Shown here: in pieces, positions 38,384 through 47,128 of the stretch
Position numbering within the stretch: position 1 is the stretch's first letter
How the letters are laid out: the number at the start of each line of letters is the position of its first letter
NCBI GenBank assembly: GCA_016704305.1
Contig: JADJAL010000014.1
Coordinates: 62,001-126,000, forward strand
Reading direction: 5' to 3'
From: Haliea sp.
GTDB taxonomy: Bacteria; Pseudomonadota; Gammaproteobacteria; Pseudomonadales; Halieaceae
Length of the DNA stretch: 64,000 bases
Notes under the pieces: model-generated
Databases searched by the model: none
What the model was told of the DNA's origin: nothing
The model's input: the letters and a program-made list of their open reading frames with translations, nothing else
Translations under genes and position numbers: made by a program

Positions 38384-39853
38384 ATGCTGCAGACTATGCC
38401 AATAAGTATCGAGCTTGTCGGCGCTTTCCTCCTCCTTGCGCACATCGTCATCGGCTTCGTCGCGACGATCCTGATCTCAACCAGCCGCACGCCGTCTGCC
38501 GCCATCGCGTGGGTGCTCGCGATAATCTTCATCCCCTTCCTCGGTGCCCTCTGGTTCCTGCTGGTGGGCGCCGGACGATTGCCGAAGGCGCGCCGTGACA
38601 AGCAGCGCGAGGTCAACACACTCATTCGCTCGCGCACGCCGGGACTCGACGAGGTCAGCCACCGCGATGAGTGGCCGGGCTGGCTGGGTACGGCGGTGAC
38701 GATGAACGTCGAGCTCGGCGCCCTGCCGATGGTCGGCGGGAACCGGGCGACGCTGATCGATTCCTACGAGGGGTCTTTCGCGGCGATGATCGCGGACATC
38801 GAGACGGCCACCGAGTACGTACATGTCGAGTTCTACATCCTCGTGCTCGACGACAGCACCCGCCCCTTCTTCCGCGCGCTAGAGCGGGCGCGGGCACGCG
38901 GGGTTGAGGTGCGCGTGCTCTCCGACCACGTATCAAGCTTCATGTTTCCCAACCGCCGCGAGACGCAGGACTTTCTCGCACGGATCGGCGCGCAGTGGTA
39001 CGCCATGTTGCCGCTGCGACCACTGCACGGGCAATGGCAACGGCCAGACCTGCGCAACCATCGCAAGCTCGTGGTCGTCGACGGCCGGGTGGGATTCACG
39101 GGGTCGCAAAACCTCATTGATTCGAGCTACCTGAAAAAGAAGAACATCGCGCGCGGCCTGCACTGGCACGAGTTGATGGTGCGTGTCGTGGGACCTGCCG
39201 TGCGCGAACTGAATGCGGTGTTCCTGACCGACTGGTACAGCGAGTCGGGCGAGCTGCTGGTGTTTGATTCAACCCCGGTACTGGTGGGAACCGCCGACAT
39301 CGACCTCGACGCGCAGGTGCTCGCCAGCGGGCCGAGCTTCGAGAACGACAACAACCGCAAGCTGTGCGTGTACCTGCTGCACAGCGCGCAAAAACGCATC
39401 AGCATCACCAGCCCTTACTTTGTTCCCGACGAGTCGACCCTGCTGGCGATCATCTCGGCGGCGTCGCGCGGCGTGGCCGTCGAGTTGTTCGTTTCAGAGA
39501 TCGGGGACCAGTACTTCGTGTACCACGCCCAGCGCTCGTACTACGAGGCGTTGCTGGATGCAGGGGTCGCGATCTACCTCTACCCGGCACCGACCGTACT
39601 GCACTCGAAACATTTCTCCATCGACGATGACGTTGCAGTCATCGGATCGAGCAATATGGACATCCGCTCCTTCAGCCTCAATATGGAAGTGTCGCTGCTG
39701 GTGCAAGGACGGGCGTTCGTGCACGCGATGCGCGCGATCGAGGACGGCTACCGCGCCAACAGCACGCGGCTCGATCCTGCGGTGTGGCGCGCCAGGCCGC
39801 TGGCCGGCAAGATCAATGACGCCCTGGCGCGTCTCACCTCTTCGCTGCAATAG
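38384..39853 (+). CDS. cls: Cardiolipin synthase-type phospholipase D family protein
   Basis: About 489 residues from ATG 38384 (38396 also possible; 38354 adds a non-hydrophobic leader). Two N-terminal TM helices (ELVGAFLLLAHIVIGFVATILI; AAIAWVLAIIFIPFLGALWFLLVG) are followed by two HKD catalytic motifs: HRKLVVVDGRVGFTGSQN and HSKHFSIDDDVAVIGSSNMD. This matches bacterial ClsA, which condenses two phosphatidylglycerol molecules into cardiolipin at the inner membrane. Uninterrupted. A SulP transporter follows after 108 bp. Confidence 0.88.
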   Translation: MLQTMPISIELVGAFLLLAHIVIGFVATILISTSRTPSAAIAWVLAIIFIPFLGALWFLLVGAGRLPKARRDKQREVNTLIRSRTPGLDEVSHRDEWPGWLGTAVTMNVELGALPMVGGNRATLIDSYEGSFAAMIADIETATEYVHVEFYILVLDDSTRPFFRALERARARGVEVRVLSDHVSSFMFPNRRETQDFLARIGAQWYAMLPLRPLHGQWQRPDLRNHRKLVVVDGRVGFTGSQNLIDSSYLKKKNIARGLHWHELMVRVVGPAVRELNAVFLTDWYSESGELLVFDSTPVLVGTADIDLDAQVLASGPSFENDNNRKLCVYLLHSAQKRISITSPYFVPDESTLLAIISAASRGVAVELFVSEIGDQYFVYHAQRSYYEALLDAGVAIYLYPAPTVLHSKHFSIDDDVAVIGSSNMDIRSFSLNMEVSLLVQGRAFVHAMRAIEDGYRANSTRLDPAVWRARPLAGKINDALARLTSSLQ

Positions 39854-39961
39854 TTCCCGTAACCCGAAGCGCGAAATTGCGCGCAGACACTGCGGCAGCC
39901 TTGACCGGCAGAGCCCTGATCAGTTTTACTCTGAGTCGCCGACACTGAGTGTGAACAAGGA

Positions 39962-41893
39962 ATGAACAACGAGACACGTTCTCCTGACCCCGGTCGCGTG
40001 GCGGCTCCCGCTGCAATCGAAGCGGGTTGGCAACGATGGCTGCCCGGCTTGCAAACCCTCGCCCACTACCAACGCGCCTGGCTGCCCAATGATCTGGCGG
40101 CCGGCCTGGTGCTGACTACGCTGCTAGTGCCCGTCGGCATCGCCTATGCAGTGGCATCCGGTGTCCCGGGTATCTATGGCTTGTACGCCACGATCATTCC
40201 CCTGCTGGTGTACGCGCTGTTTGGCCCCAGTCGCATCCTGGTGTTGGGGCCCGATTCGTCGCTAGCCGCCATTATTCTCGCCGTGGTGCTGCCTCTCTCG
40301 CACGGAGATCCCGCGCGCGCGATTGCGCTGGCCAGCATGATGGCCGTGGTGTCGGGCGTTGTGTGCATCCTGGCGGGCGTGTTGCGCCTTGGATTCATTA
40401 CCGAACTCCTCTCCAAACCGATTCGCTACGGTTACATGAACGGCATCGCACTCACCGTACTCATCAGCCAGTTGCCCAAGGTGTTTGGATTCTCTATCGA
40501 CAGCGACGGCCCGGCGACCGACCTGTTGCAGATCTTTAAAGCGATCATCGACGGCCTCACCCATGGCATGACGTTCATTATTGGTGCCGCAACCTTACTC
40601 GTTATTCTTGTGCTCAAACGCTACCCGCGCTTCCCGGGTATTTTGCTCGCGGTTGTCGGCGCGACCGTGATAGTCGGCCTGTTCGGCCTCGATGAACGCG
40701 CCGGTGTGAATGTGCTGGGGGCGCTGCCGCAGGGTCTGCCGGTGTTCAGTTTCCCGCACATTGACTATGCGGATATCCAAACGGTCATCATCGGCGGCTT
40801 CGCCGTGGCGTTGGTATCGTTTGCCGACACCAGCGTGTTGTCGCGTACGTATGCCGCGAGGACTCATACCTACGTCGATCCCAACCAGGAGATGATCGGC
40901 CTGGGCGCGGCCAACCTGGCCGCCGGTTTCTTCCAGGGCATTCCCATCAGCAGCAGTTCGTCGCGCACGCCGGTGGCGGAAGCCGCGGGCTCCAGGACGC
41001 AGCTGACCGGGGTGGTGGGCGCGCTGGCTGTTACCGCGTTATTGGTGTTCGCACCCGATCTTCTGCAGTATCTGCCCAGCAGCGCATTGGCGGCGGTAGT
41101 GATTGCATCGGCGATCGGGCTGTTCGAATTCAGCGATTTGCGGCGTATCTACCGCCTGCAGCGCTGGGAGTTCTGGTTGTCCATCGTGTGCTTCGTCGGT
41201 GTAGCCGTGCTCGGCGCGATCCCCGGCATCGGCCTCGCCATCGTCATTGCAGTAATCGAATTTCTCTGGGATGGCTGGCGGCCGCATTTTGCCGTGCTCG
41301 GGCGCGTGGACGGCATTCGCGGCTACCACGACCTCAAACGCTACCCCAACGCCCGCCTGATTCCGGGGCTGGTGTTATTTCGCTGGGATGCGCCGCTGTT
41401 TTTTGCCAACGCGGAGTTATTCCAGAATCGAATCCTGCAGTCGGTGAACCAGTCCCCGACGCCGGTCAGGCGCATTGTCGTCGCGGCCGAGCCGGTTACG
41501 AGCGTTGATTTGACCTCCGCGGATGTAATCGCGGAGCTGGCCGAGAAGCTCAGGTATGCGGGTATCGAACTGCATTTCGCTGAGATGAAAGATCCGGTGA
41601 AGGACAAGTTCAAGCGCTTCGAACTGCTCGACACGTTGGGCAGTGATATTTTTTATCCCACCGTCGGCGCGGCGGTCGATGATTACCTTGCGCGCTACAC
41701 GGTGGATTGGAAGCCCTGGATACGACAGCATCGAGCCCACCAATCTATCGTATGCACAGGCACAACTGGAGAATTTATCTATCATGCACAACAATTCACT
41801 GAGCGGGCTGCTGCGCACATTACGCGACCAGCGCTGCATGCTGCTTTTCCTGGCGCTGGTTCTGCTGCTGGTGGCGCTGCCCTTCCTGACTGA
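39962..41893 (+). CDS. SulP-family anion transporter with STAS domain; 3' end possibly frameshifted
   Basis: Multi-helix SulP core (LAAGLVLTTLLVPVGIAYAVASGVPGIYGLYATIIPLLVYALFG, GYMNGIALTVLISQLPKVFGF, NQEMIGLGAANLAAGFFQGIPISSSSSRTPV), then a cytoplasmic STAS domain (ARLIPGLVLFRWDAPLFFANAELF ... VAAEPVTSVDLTSADVIAELAEKLR). Transports sulfate, bicarbonate or dicarboxylates across the inner membrane. Family proteins usually end soon after the STAS domain, near 41720 here; the remaining ~55 residues are unlike the family and overlap the next gene by about 110 bp, so a frameshift near 41720 is likely. Confidence 0.83.
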   Translation: MNNETRSPDPGRVAAPAAIEAGWQRWLPGLQTLAHYQRAWLPNDLAAGLVLTTLLVPVGIAYAVASGVPGIYGLYATIIPLLVYALFGPSRILVLGPDSSLAAIILAVVLPLSHGDPARAIALASMMAVVSGVVCILAGVLRLGFITELLSKPIRYGYMNGIALTVLISQLPKVFGFSIDSDGPATDLLQIFKAIIDGLTHGMTFIIGAATLLVILVLKRYPRFPGILLAVVGATVIVGLFGLDERAGVNVLGALPQGLPVFSFPHIDYADIQTVIIGGFAVALVSFADTSVLSRTYAARTHTYVDPNQEMIGLGAANLAAGFFQGIPISSSSSRTPVAEAAGSRTQLTGVVGALAVTALLVFAPDLLQYLPSSALAAVVIASAIGLFEFSDLRRIYRLQRWEFWLSIVCFVGVAVLGAIPGIGLAIVIAVIEFLWDGWRPHFAVLGRVDGIRGYHDLKRYPNARLIPGLVLFRWDAPLFFANAELFQNRILQSVNQSPTPVRRIVVAAEPVTSVDLTSADVIAELAEKLRYAGIELHFAEMKDPVKDKFKRFELLDTLGSDIFYPTVGAAVDDYLARYTVDWKPWIRQHRAHQSIVCTGTTGEFIYHAQQFTERAAAHITRPALHAAFPGAGSAAGGAALPD

Positions 41894-42461
41894 CACCCCG
41901 TCCGGACAGACGATTTTGATTCTTGTGAATGCCACGGTGCTCCTGACCGCGGTGGCGGCGGTGGGGCGAACCTGGTTATCGCTGCTTGTCGCCATCCTGC
42001 TGGTGGTGCCAGCGCTGGTGTTTCGATTTCTGTCACTGCGGTCGGGGCATACCGAATATCTCGGCCTGACCTGGAGCTTCAACGCACTTTTCTACCTGTT
42101 CATCATGACCAATCTGTTTCGTTACGTGTTTCGGCTGGACCTGATGTCGCGCGACAAACTCTATGGCGCCGTGGCCGCTTATATACTGATCGCGTTGTTT
42201 TGGGCTCAGCTGCACGCGCTGACACAATATTTCTACCCTGGCGCCTATATGAATCAGGGAACCCCGCAAGCGTTGGACATCACCGAATTGATCTATTTCA
42301 GCTTCGCGGCACTCTCGACCGCCGGATTTGGCGATATCGCCCCCGCGTTGATTCAATCCCGTTACCTCACCATTCTGGAGATGATTGTCGGCGTGATGTT
42401 CGTCGCCATTCTTATCGCGCGCCTGACAGGCGTGTATCCACTGGTGGACAAACGCTCCTGA
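41784..42461 (+). CDS. Ion channel family membrane protein (two-TM pore type)
   Basis: 225 residues from MHNNSLSGLLRTLRD (41784). Several hydrophobic helices (LLFLALVLLLVALPFL, TWLSLLVAILLVVPALVFRFL, FNALFYLFIMTNLFRYVF) lead to a pore loop: ELIYFSFAALSTAGFGDIAP and a final helix LTILEMIVGVMFVAILIARL. The filter-like TAGFGD differs from the classical TVGYGD, so potassium selectivity is uncertain. It follows the SulP gene on the same strand. Confidence 0.78.
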   Translation: MHNNSLSGLLRTLRDQRCMLLFLALVLLLVALPFLTDTPSGQTILILVNATVLLTAVAAVGRTWLSLLVAILLVVPALVFRFLSLRSGHTEYLGLTWSFNALFYLFIMTNLFRYVFRLDLMSRDKLYGAVAAYILIALFWAQLHALTQYFYPGAYMNQGTPQALDITELIYFSFAALSTAGFGDIAPALIQSRYLTILEMIVGVMFVAILIARLTGVYPLVDKRS

Positions 42462-42576
42462 CCTGGAACAGACTCTGGTGATGGCGGCACCGCCTGCTTG
42501 GGTGCGGGAAATACCTCTGCGCTGTTAACCAGCGTCCCGTTGCAAACTGAATTATCAATGTATGGAGTGTAAAGCG

Positions 42577-43437
42577 ATGTCCGGCAAAGAACCGAAGGCA
42601 GCGAAGAAGCGCAAGCAAGAAAAGGAGAACGCGAAAGAGCCCGCTAACGACTTGCCTGCCAGGACAGAGAAGCTCGGCAGGAAGGAATACGAGAAGGAGC
42701 TGGCGCGTTTACATGTCGAGCTTGTAAAGCTGCAGCAGTGGGTGGTGCACAAGGGCCTGAAAGTCTGCATCGTTTTTGAAGGACGCGACGGTGCCGGCAA
42801 GGGCGGCACGATCAAGGCAATCACCGAGCGCGTCAGTCCGCGCATCTTTCGCGTCAATGCCCTGACAGCCCCGACGGAACGCCAGAAAAGCCAGATGTAC
42901 ATCCAGCGTTACATACAACATTTTCCGGCGGCAGGCGAAATCGCAATCTTCGACCGCAGTTGGTATAACCGGGCCGGTGTCGAGCGGGTCATGGGGTTTT
43001 GTAGCGAAGAACAGGCCGAAGGTTTCCTCAAGGCTGTGCCCCTGGTCGAGCGTGCGATGGTTGATTCCGGCATCATCCTGTTGAAATACTGGCTTGAAGT
43101 CAGCCCGAAGGAGCAGCAGCGACGCCTGGAGTCCCGTGTCGACGACGGCCGCAAAATCTGGAAACTCTCGCCGATGGACATCAAGTCCTATCACCGCTGG
43201 GACGAGTACACCCGGGCGCGGGACGAAATGCTCAAAGCGACCGACACTCCGTGGGCGCCGTGGTTCGTTGCCAACTCCGAAGACAAGAAACGCGTGCGCC
43301 TGAACCTGATCAGCCACCTGCTAAAACAGATCCCCTACGAGGAGCTGCCCAAGGACGAGGTCAAACTGGGCAAGCGCAAGATTGGCAAGTACCAGGCCGC
43401 TGACTACCCGTTCAAGATGATTCGTGAGCTTTTTTGA
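42577..43437 (+). CDS. ppk2: Polyphosphate kinase 2 (PPK2)
   Basis: 286 residues from ATG 42577, preceded by GGAG (42564); 42562 is an alternative start. Lys-rich N-terminus, then Walker A FEGRDGAGKGGTIKAITERV, catalytic region RVNALTAPTERQKSQMYIQRYIQHFP, Walker B-like EIAIFDRSWYNRAGVERVMGF, lid with Arg residues QQRRLESRVDD and KLSPMDIKSYHRWDEYTRARDEML. PPK2 phosphorylates GDP/ADP (or AMP) from polyphosphate. The stop overlaps the start of the next gene (TTGA). Confidence 0.9.
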   Translation: MSGKEPKAAKKRKQEKENAKEPANDLPARTEKLGRKEYEKELARLHVELVKLQQWVVHKGLKVCIVFEGRDGAGKGGTIKAITERVSPRIFRVNALTAPTERQKSQMYIQRYIQHFPAAGEIAIFDRSWYNRAGVERVMGFCSEEQAEGFLKAVPLVERAMVDSGIILLKYWLEVSPKEQQRRLESRVDDGRKIWKLSPMDIKSYHRWDEYTRARDEMLKATDTPWAPWFVANSEDKKRVRLNLISHLLKQIPYEELPKDEVKLGKRKIGKYQAADYPFKMIRELF

Positions 43438-44411
43438 GTAGCGCACCACGCAGGCCAGTGCTGGAGTTCTTCAGGGGAGTGTTCAACCGCCCGGCGAGTG
43501 CCAGGCCGGCACTGCCCCGGTCACTGGTCAAGACGGCCATTGAGCGCGCGGTGGATGGCACCGACCCGCGTGTACGCATACAGTCCGGTTACGCCAAAGC
43601 GCTGCGCCAGCCCGCCATGCACGCGGTGGAGTATGTCATTGCGCTGGTTGACGGTTTTCCCCCGCCCATCGAGGCGAGTAAAAAGTCGCTGGCGGATGAC
43701 CCGGCGTTCGCCGCACTGGTTTACTCGCAAGAGCGTTTAGACACTATCGTCGATCGCGACCCCGCCCTGCGGGAATTTCGCGCCGCAAATCCCACGTGTA
43801 CCGACGCGGTGACCGCACTCCTGCTGGCGCGCAGAACCCAGAAGCATGGCTTCGGGCACGCCCAGGTCGGCGACCAGGTACTGAGCGATGTCCCGCGCAC
43901 GACCATCAGCTTCGACCAGCATCGCCTGGCAGAGCCTGCTGCCAGTGAGCAGGAAACACGGCGCCTGCTCGCGCGCCGCGCGTTCGATCACCTGCTCTGG
44001 GTGGCACTCATGCAGATTACCGAGCGCAAGGAGCAGCGCGATAACCTGGGCAAGCGCAAGGCCCTGCTGCGCAGCAAAGTCGAGATCCTGCGGCGCAGCG
44101 GAGGCTTTATGCACGCCGGCGAAGCGCCTGAGCAGGCCCACCTGCACACGCAACTTGCTGAAGTCGACGCGCAGCTGTCAGCGCTGGGCGCTGTCGAGGA
44201 TACGCTGGCGGATAACCTCGCAATTATCGCGGCAGTGCTTGCGGATGCGGAGCACCACCTGTGGTGCGAGGACACGGTGCTTTACCTCGACAAGCTCTAC
44301 GTTGTGCATGACAAGCCCGGACCTTCGGCGCCGCCGACCGTGTTTAGGGAAGTGCATAACAGCGAGGGCCAGGCGCTTTCGGTGATGTTGATCAGCATTC
44401 CATCACAGTAG
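43434..44411 (+). CDS. Conserved protein of unknown function, coupled to PPK2 (TTG start)
   Basis: 325 residues, beginning at a TTG (43434) that overlaps the PPK2 stop by 4 bp. No signal peptide or TM helix. Charged and helical: DPRVRIQSGYAKALRQPAMHAVEYVIALVDGFPPP near the start, a coiled-coil-like stretch at about 180-260 (QETRRLLARRAFDHLLWVALMQITERKEQRDNLGKRKALLRSKVEILRR), and LYVVHDKPGPSAPPTVFREVHNSEG near the end. I do not recognise the family. Its tight coupling suggests it works with PPK2 in polyphosphate metabolism. Confidence 0.65.
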   Translation: MSSAPRRPVLEFFRGVFNRPASARPALPRSLVKTAIERAVDGTDPRVRIQSGYAKALRQPAMHAVEYVIALVDGFPPPIEASKKSLADDPAFAALVYSQERLDTIVDRDPALREFRAANPTCTDAVTALLLARRTQKHGFGHAQVGDQVLSDVPRTTISFDQHRLAEPAASEQETRRLLARRAFDHLLWVALMQITERKEQRDNLGKRKALLRSKVEILRRSGGFMHAGEAPEQAHLHTQLAEVDAQLSALGAVEDTLADNLAIIAAVLADAEHHLWCEDTVLYLDKLYVVHDKPGPSAPPTVFREVHNSEGQALSVMLISIPSQ

Positions 44412-44474
44412 AGCGGCGGTTTGCGGCTATGCTTGCAAGCTGCAACATCCCGCACAGGCATGCGGAGGCTGACC

Positions 44475-45695
44475 ATGACCAACCACGCTATAGACAGAAC
44501 ATTCCGGCTGCTCCGCAGCTGGCGGGCCATTGTGGCGGCAACAGTCCTTGGCTGCGCCATTGCGCCGACGGCGCTGGCCGGGAGCGGGTTGCAGCAGATC
44601 AATCCGGCAGTGCTGCAATCCACGCTGGACACGATGGCCGTCGACTTCCTGTTGCCAGGCGCGGTGGTAGTGCTGCGAACGCCCGATGCCGAATACATTC
44701 TCACCCACGGCGTGCGGGGCCTCGACGATCCCACCCCGGTCACGCCGGACGACCACGTCCGCATCGGCTCGAATACCAAGACGATGACCGGCACGGTGAT
44801 CCTGCAGATGGTGCAGGAGGGTGCAATCAAGCTGGGCGATCCGGTGTCGAAATACCGCCCCGAAGTACCGAACGGCGATGCGATCACCATCGAGATGCTG
44901 CTGAACATGCGCAGCGGGCTGTTCAACTATTCCACCACCTATGCGATGAACGCCACGCTGGACGCCGAGCCGTTGAAGGCCTGGCAACCGAAAGAGATGT
45001 TGGCAATAGCGCTGCGCTACCCGCCCTACTTCGCCCCGGACCAGGGGTATCGCTACTCCAACACCAACACCGTGCTGCTGGGGCTGATCGCCGAGCAAAT
45101 CGACCGCAAGCCGCTGGACACGATACTGCACGACCGCATCTTCGCGCCGCTCGGCCTGAACCGGACGCTGCTTCCCGCGAAGGCGGACAACCTGCTCCCA
45201 AAGCCGCATGCGAAGGGCTACATGTTCACCAATAACGTCATCACGCTGGCGACCAACGCGATCCCGCCGGATCTGCAATTCGATGCCGAGGCCGGCACCC
45301 TGCTGCCGAACGAGCAGACCGAGGTGAACCCGAGCTGGGGATGGGCGGCCGGTGCGGGCATATCGACGGCGAACGAGCTGGCGGATTACGTCGAGGGCCT
45401 GACCGACGGCCGCCTGCTTGGCCCCGAAATGCAAAAGCTGCGGATGGACAGCCCCCGGCCAACCGATCCCGACAATCCGTCAGCCGCGCTGTACGGCCTG
45501 GCGATCGGCAAATTCGGGACGCTCTATGGCCATACCGGCGAACTTCCGGGGTACAACAGCTTCATGGGCAGGGATCCGGTCGCGGGAGTCACGCTGATCG
45601 TCTGCGCCAACCTCGCACCGGCCGCGAATGGCCAGGACCCGGCGACCACGATTGCGCGGGCGCTGCTGGGGCATGTCTATACCGTGCCGCAATAG
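44475..45695 (+). CDS. Exported serine hydrolase, class C beta-lactamase/D,D-peptidase fold
   Basis: 406 residues from MTNHAIDRTFRLL (44475), which has GGAGG upstream; the open frame starts at 44421. Signal peptide: AIVAATVLGCAIAPTALA. Active-site motifs are S-x-x-K in RIGSNTKTMTGTV, Y-x-N in YRYSNTNTVLLG and H-T-G in YGHTGELPGYNS. Similar to Streptomyces R61-type D-alanyl-D-alanine carboxypeptidases and beta-lactamase-related hydrolases. Periplasmic peptidoglycan peptidase or esterase; substrate open. 51 bp upstream of the GDPD gene. Confidence 0.83.
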   Translation: MTNHAIDRTFRLLRSWRAIVAATVLGCAIAPTALAGSGLQQINPAVLQSTLDTMAVDFLLPGAVVVLRTPDAEYILTHGVRGLDDPTPVTPDDHVRIGSNTKTMTGTVILQMVQEGAIKLGDPVSKYRPEVPNGDAITIEMLLNMRSGLFNYSTTYAMNATLDAEPLKAWQPKEMLAIALRYPPYFAPDQGYRYSNTNTVLLGLIAEQIDRKPLDTILHDRIFAPLGLNRTLLPAKADNLLPKPHAKGYMFTNNVITLATNAIPPDLQFDAEAGTLLPNEQTEVNPSWGWAAGAGISTANELADYVEGLTDGRLLGPEMQKLRMDSPRPTDPDNPSAALYGLAIGKFGTLYGHTGELPGYNSFMGRDPVAGVTLIVCANLAPAANGQDPATTIARALLGHVYTVPQ

Positions 45696-45746
45696 CGGGC
45701 AGGGTCGGTTGAATACAGGTTCTTACACTTCAAAAAGGAGACACTT

Positions 45747-47060
45747 ATGCCGCATGCATTGCGTACGTCCGCACTGGCTACCCTGTTGGTCGCGCTACTG
45801 ACAATGACCACTGCGTGCAGCCATTCGGCGAACGGTGACCAGAGCATCAAGGAAGTGCAACCGCCAGGGCAGGTGCAGGTCGGCGTGCGCCCGTACTTCC
45901 TGGTGGACGATATGGACGAGGGCGCGCTGAAACAGACGCTGCAATCCTGTTCGGAGAATACGTTCGCCAAAAGCGATTTTTCCATCGGCCACCGCGGCGC
46001 GCCGTTGCAATTTCCCGAGCACACACGGGAGTCGTATATCGCGGCCGCGCGCATGGGCGCCGGGATCGTCGAATGCGATGTCACGTTCACCAGGGACAAG
46101 GAACTCGTGTGCCGCCACTCCCAGTGCGACCTGCACACCACCACCAACATCGTCGCCACCGAGCTCGGGCAGCAGTGCAGGCAACCCTTCGCGCCTGCCG
46201 TCTACAACGCCGACGGCACGCTGGCATCGCCCGCCTCGGCGCAGTGTTGCACCAGCGACATTACGCTGGCGCAGTTCAAAACGCTGAAGGGCAAGATGGA
46301 TGCGAGCGACCCTGCCGCCACCACGCCCGAGCAATACCTGGGCGGCACCGCAAACTGGCGCACGGATTTATACGCCAGCCGCGGCACGCTGATGACGCAC
46401 CGCGAAAGCATAGCCCTGTTCAACAGCCTGAACGTCAAGATGGCGCCGGAGTTGAAGGCGCCCGGCGTCCCCATGCCGTTCGAGGGCATGACGCAGCAGG
46501 ACTACGCACGCAAGCTGATCCGCGAGTATGAGGAGGCCGGCATCGCGGCATCAAACGTCTTTCCGCAGTCCTTCACGCTCAGCGATGTGGTGTTCTGGGT
46601 GCAGGAAACGCCGGAATTCGGCCAGCAGGCGGTGTTCCTGGATGGCCGCTTTCCGTCGCCGGGCTTTGATATTCGCGACCCCGCGTCGCTGCAGCCGAGC
46701 ATGCAGGACATCGCGGGACAGGGCGTGCAAATTCTCGCGCCGCCGTTCTGGATGCTGCTCGACCTGGACAATGGCACTATCGTGCCATCGGCCTATGCCC
46801 GAGCGGCCCGCGATGCCGGCCTGGACATCATCACCTGGACGCTGGAGCGATCAGGACCGTTGGCCAGTGGCGGTGGCTACGATTACCAGACCGTGAATGG
46901 CATCAACCAGGCTGTCGGTAGCACCGAACCCGGCGTCATCAACAACGACGGGGATATGCTGACGGTACTCGATGTGCTGGCGCGCGAGGTGGGCGTAATC
47001 GCGATTTTCTCGGACTGGCCCGGCACGGTGACGTATTACGCCAATTGCATGAAGCTGTAA
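45747..47060 (+). CDS. Glycerophosphodiester phosphodiesterase family lipoprotein
   Basis: 437 residues. Lipobox MTTAC near residue 24. GDPD motifs: SIGHRGAPLQFPEHTRESYIAAARMGAGIVECDVTFTRDKELVCRHS, where His, Arg and the Glu-x-Asp metal site are visible; then KMAPELKAP and IITWTLERSG near the barrel end. Hydrolyses glycerophosphodiesters to glycerol-3-phosphate outside the inner membrane. Many Cys residues (CCTSD, QCRQP) suggest disulfides. The start follows AAAAGGAGAC. The last ~28 codons are duplicated near 51.2 kb. Confidence 0.82.
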   Translation: MPHALRTSALATLLVALLTMTTACSHSANGDQSIKEVQPPGQVQVGVRPYFLVDDMDEGALKQTLQSCSENTFAKSDFSIGHRGAPLQFPEHTRESYIAAARMGAGIVECDVTFTRDKELVCRHSQCDLHTTTNIVATELGQQCRQPFAPAVYNADGTLASPASAQCCTSDITLAQFKTLKGKMDASDPAATTPEQYLGGTANWRTDLYASRGTLMTHRESIALFNSLNVKMAPELKAPGVPMPFEGMTQQDYARKLIREYEEAGIAASNVFPQSFTLSDVVFWVQETPEFGQQAVFLDGRFPSPGFDIRDPASLQPSMQDIAGQGVQILAPPFWMLLDLDNGTIVPSAYARAARDAGLDIITWTLERSGPLASGGGYDYQTVNGINQAVGSTEPGVINNDGDMLTVLDVLAREVGVIAIFSDWPGTVTYYANCMKL

Positions 47061-47128
47061 GGCGATCAGCGAGGCCTTGAAATGTCAGAGACCTCGCGCC
47101 GCTAAATTCGCCCGGTAGTTTCCTCGCG

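Noticed and set aside
47072..47100. Hairpin between the GDPD and OmpA genes as a bidirectional terminator
   Set aside because: An 8-bp stem with one mismatch is visible (GCGAGGCC/GACCTCGC) but no T-run follows on either side.
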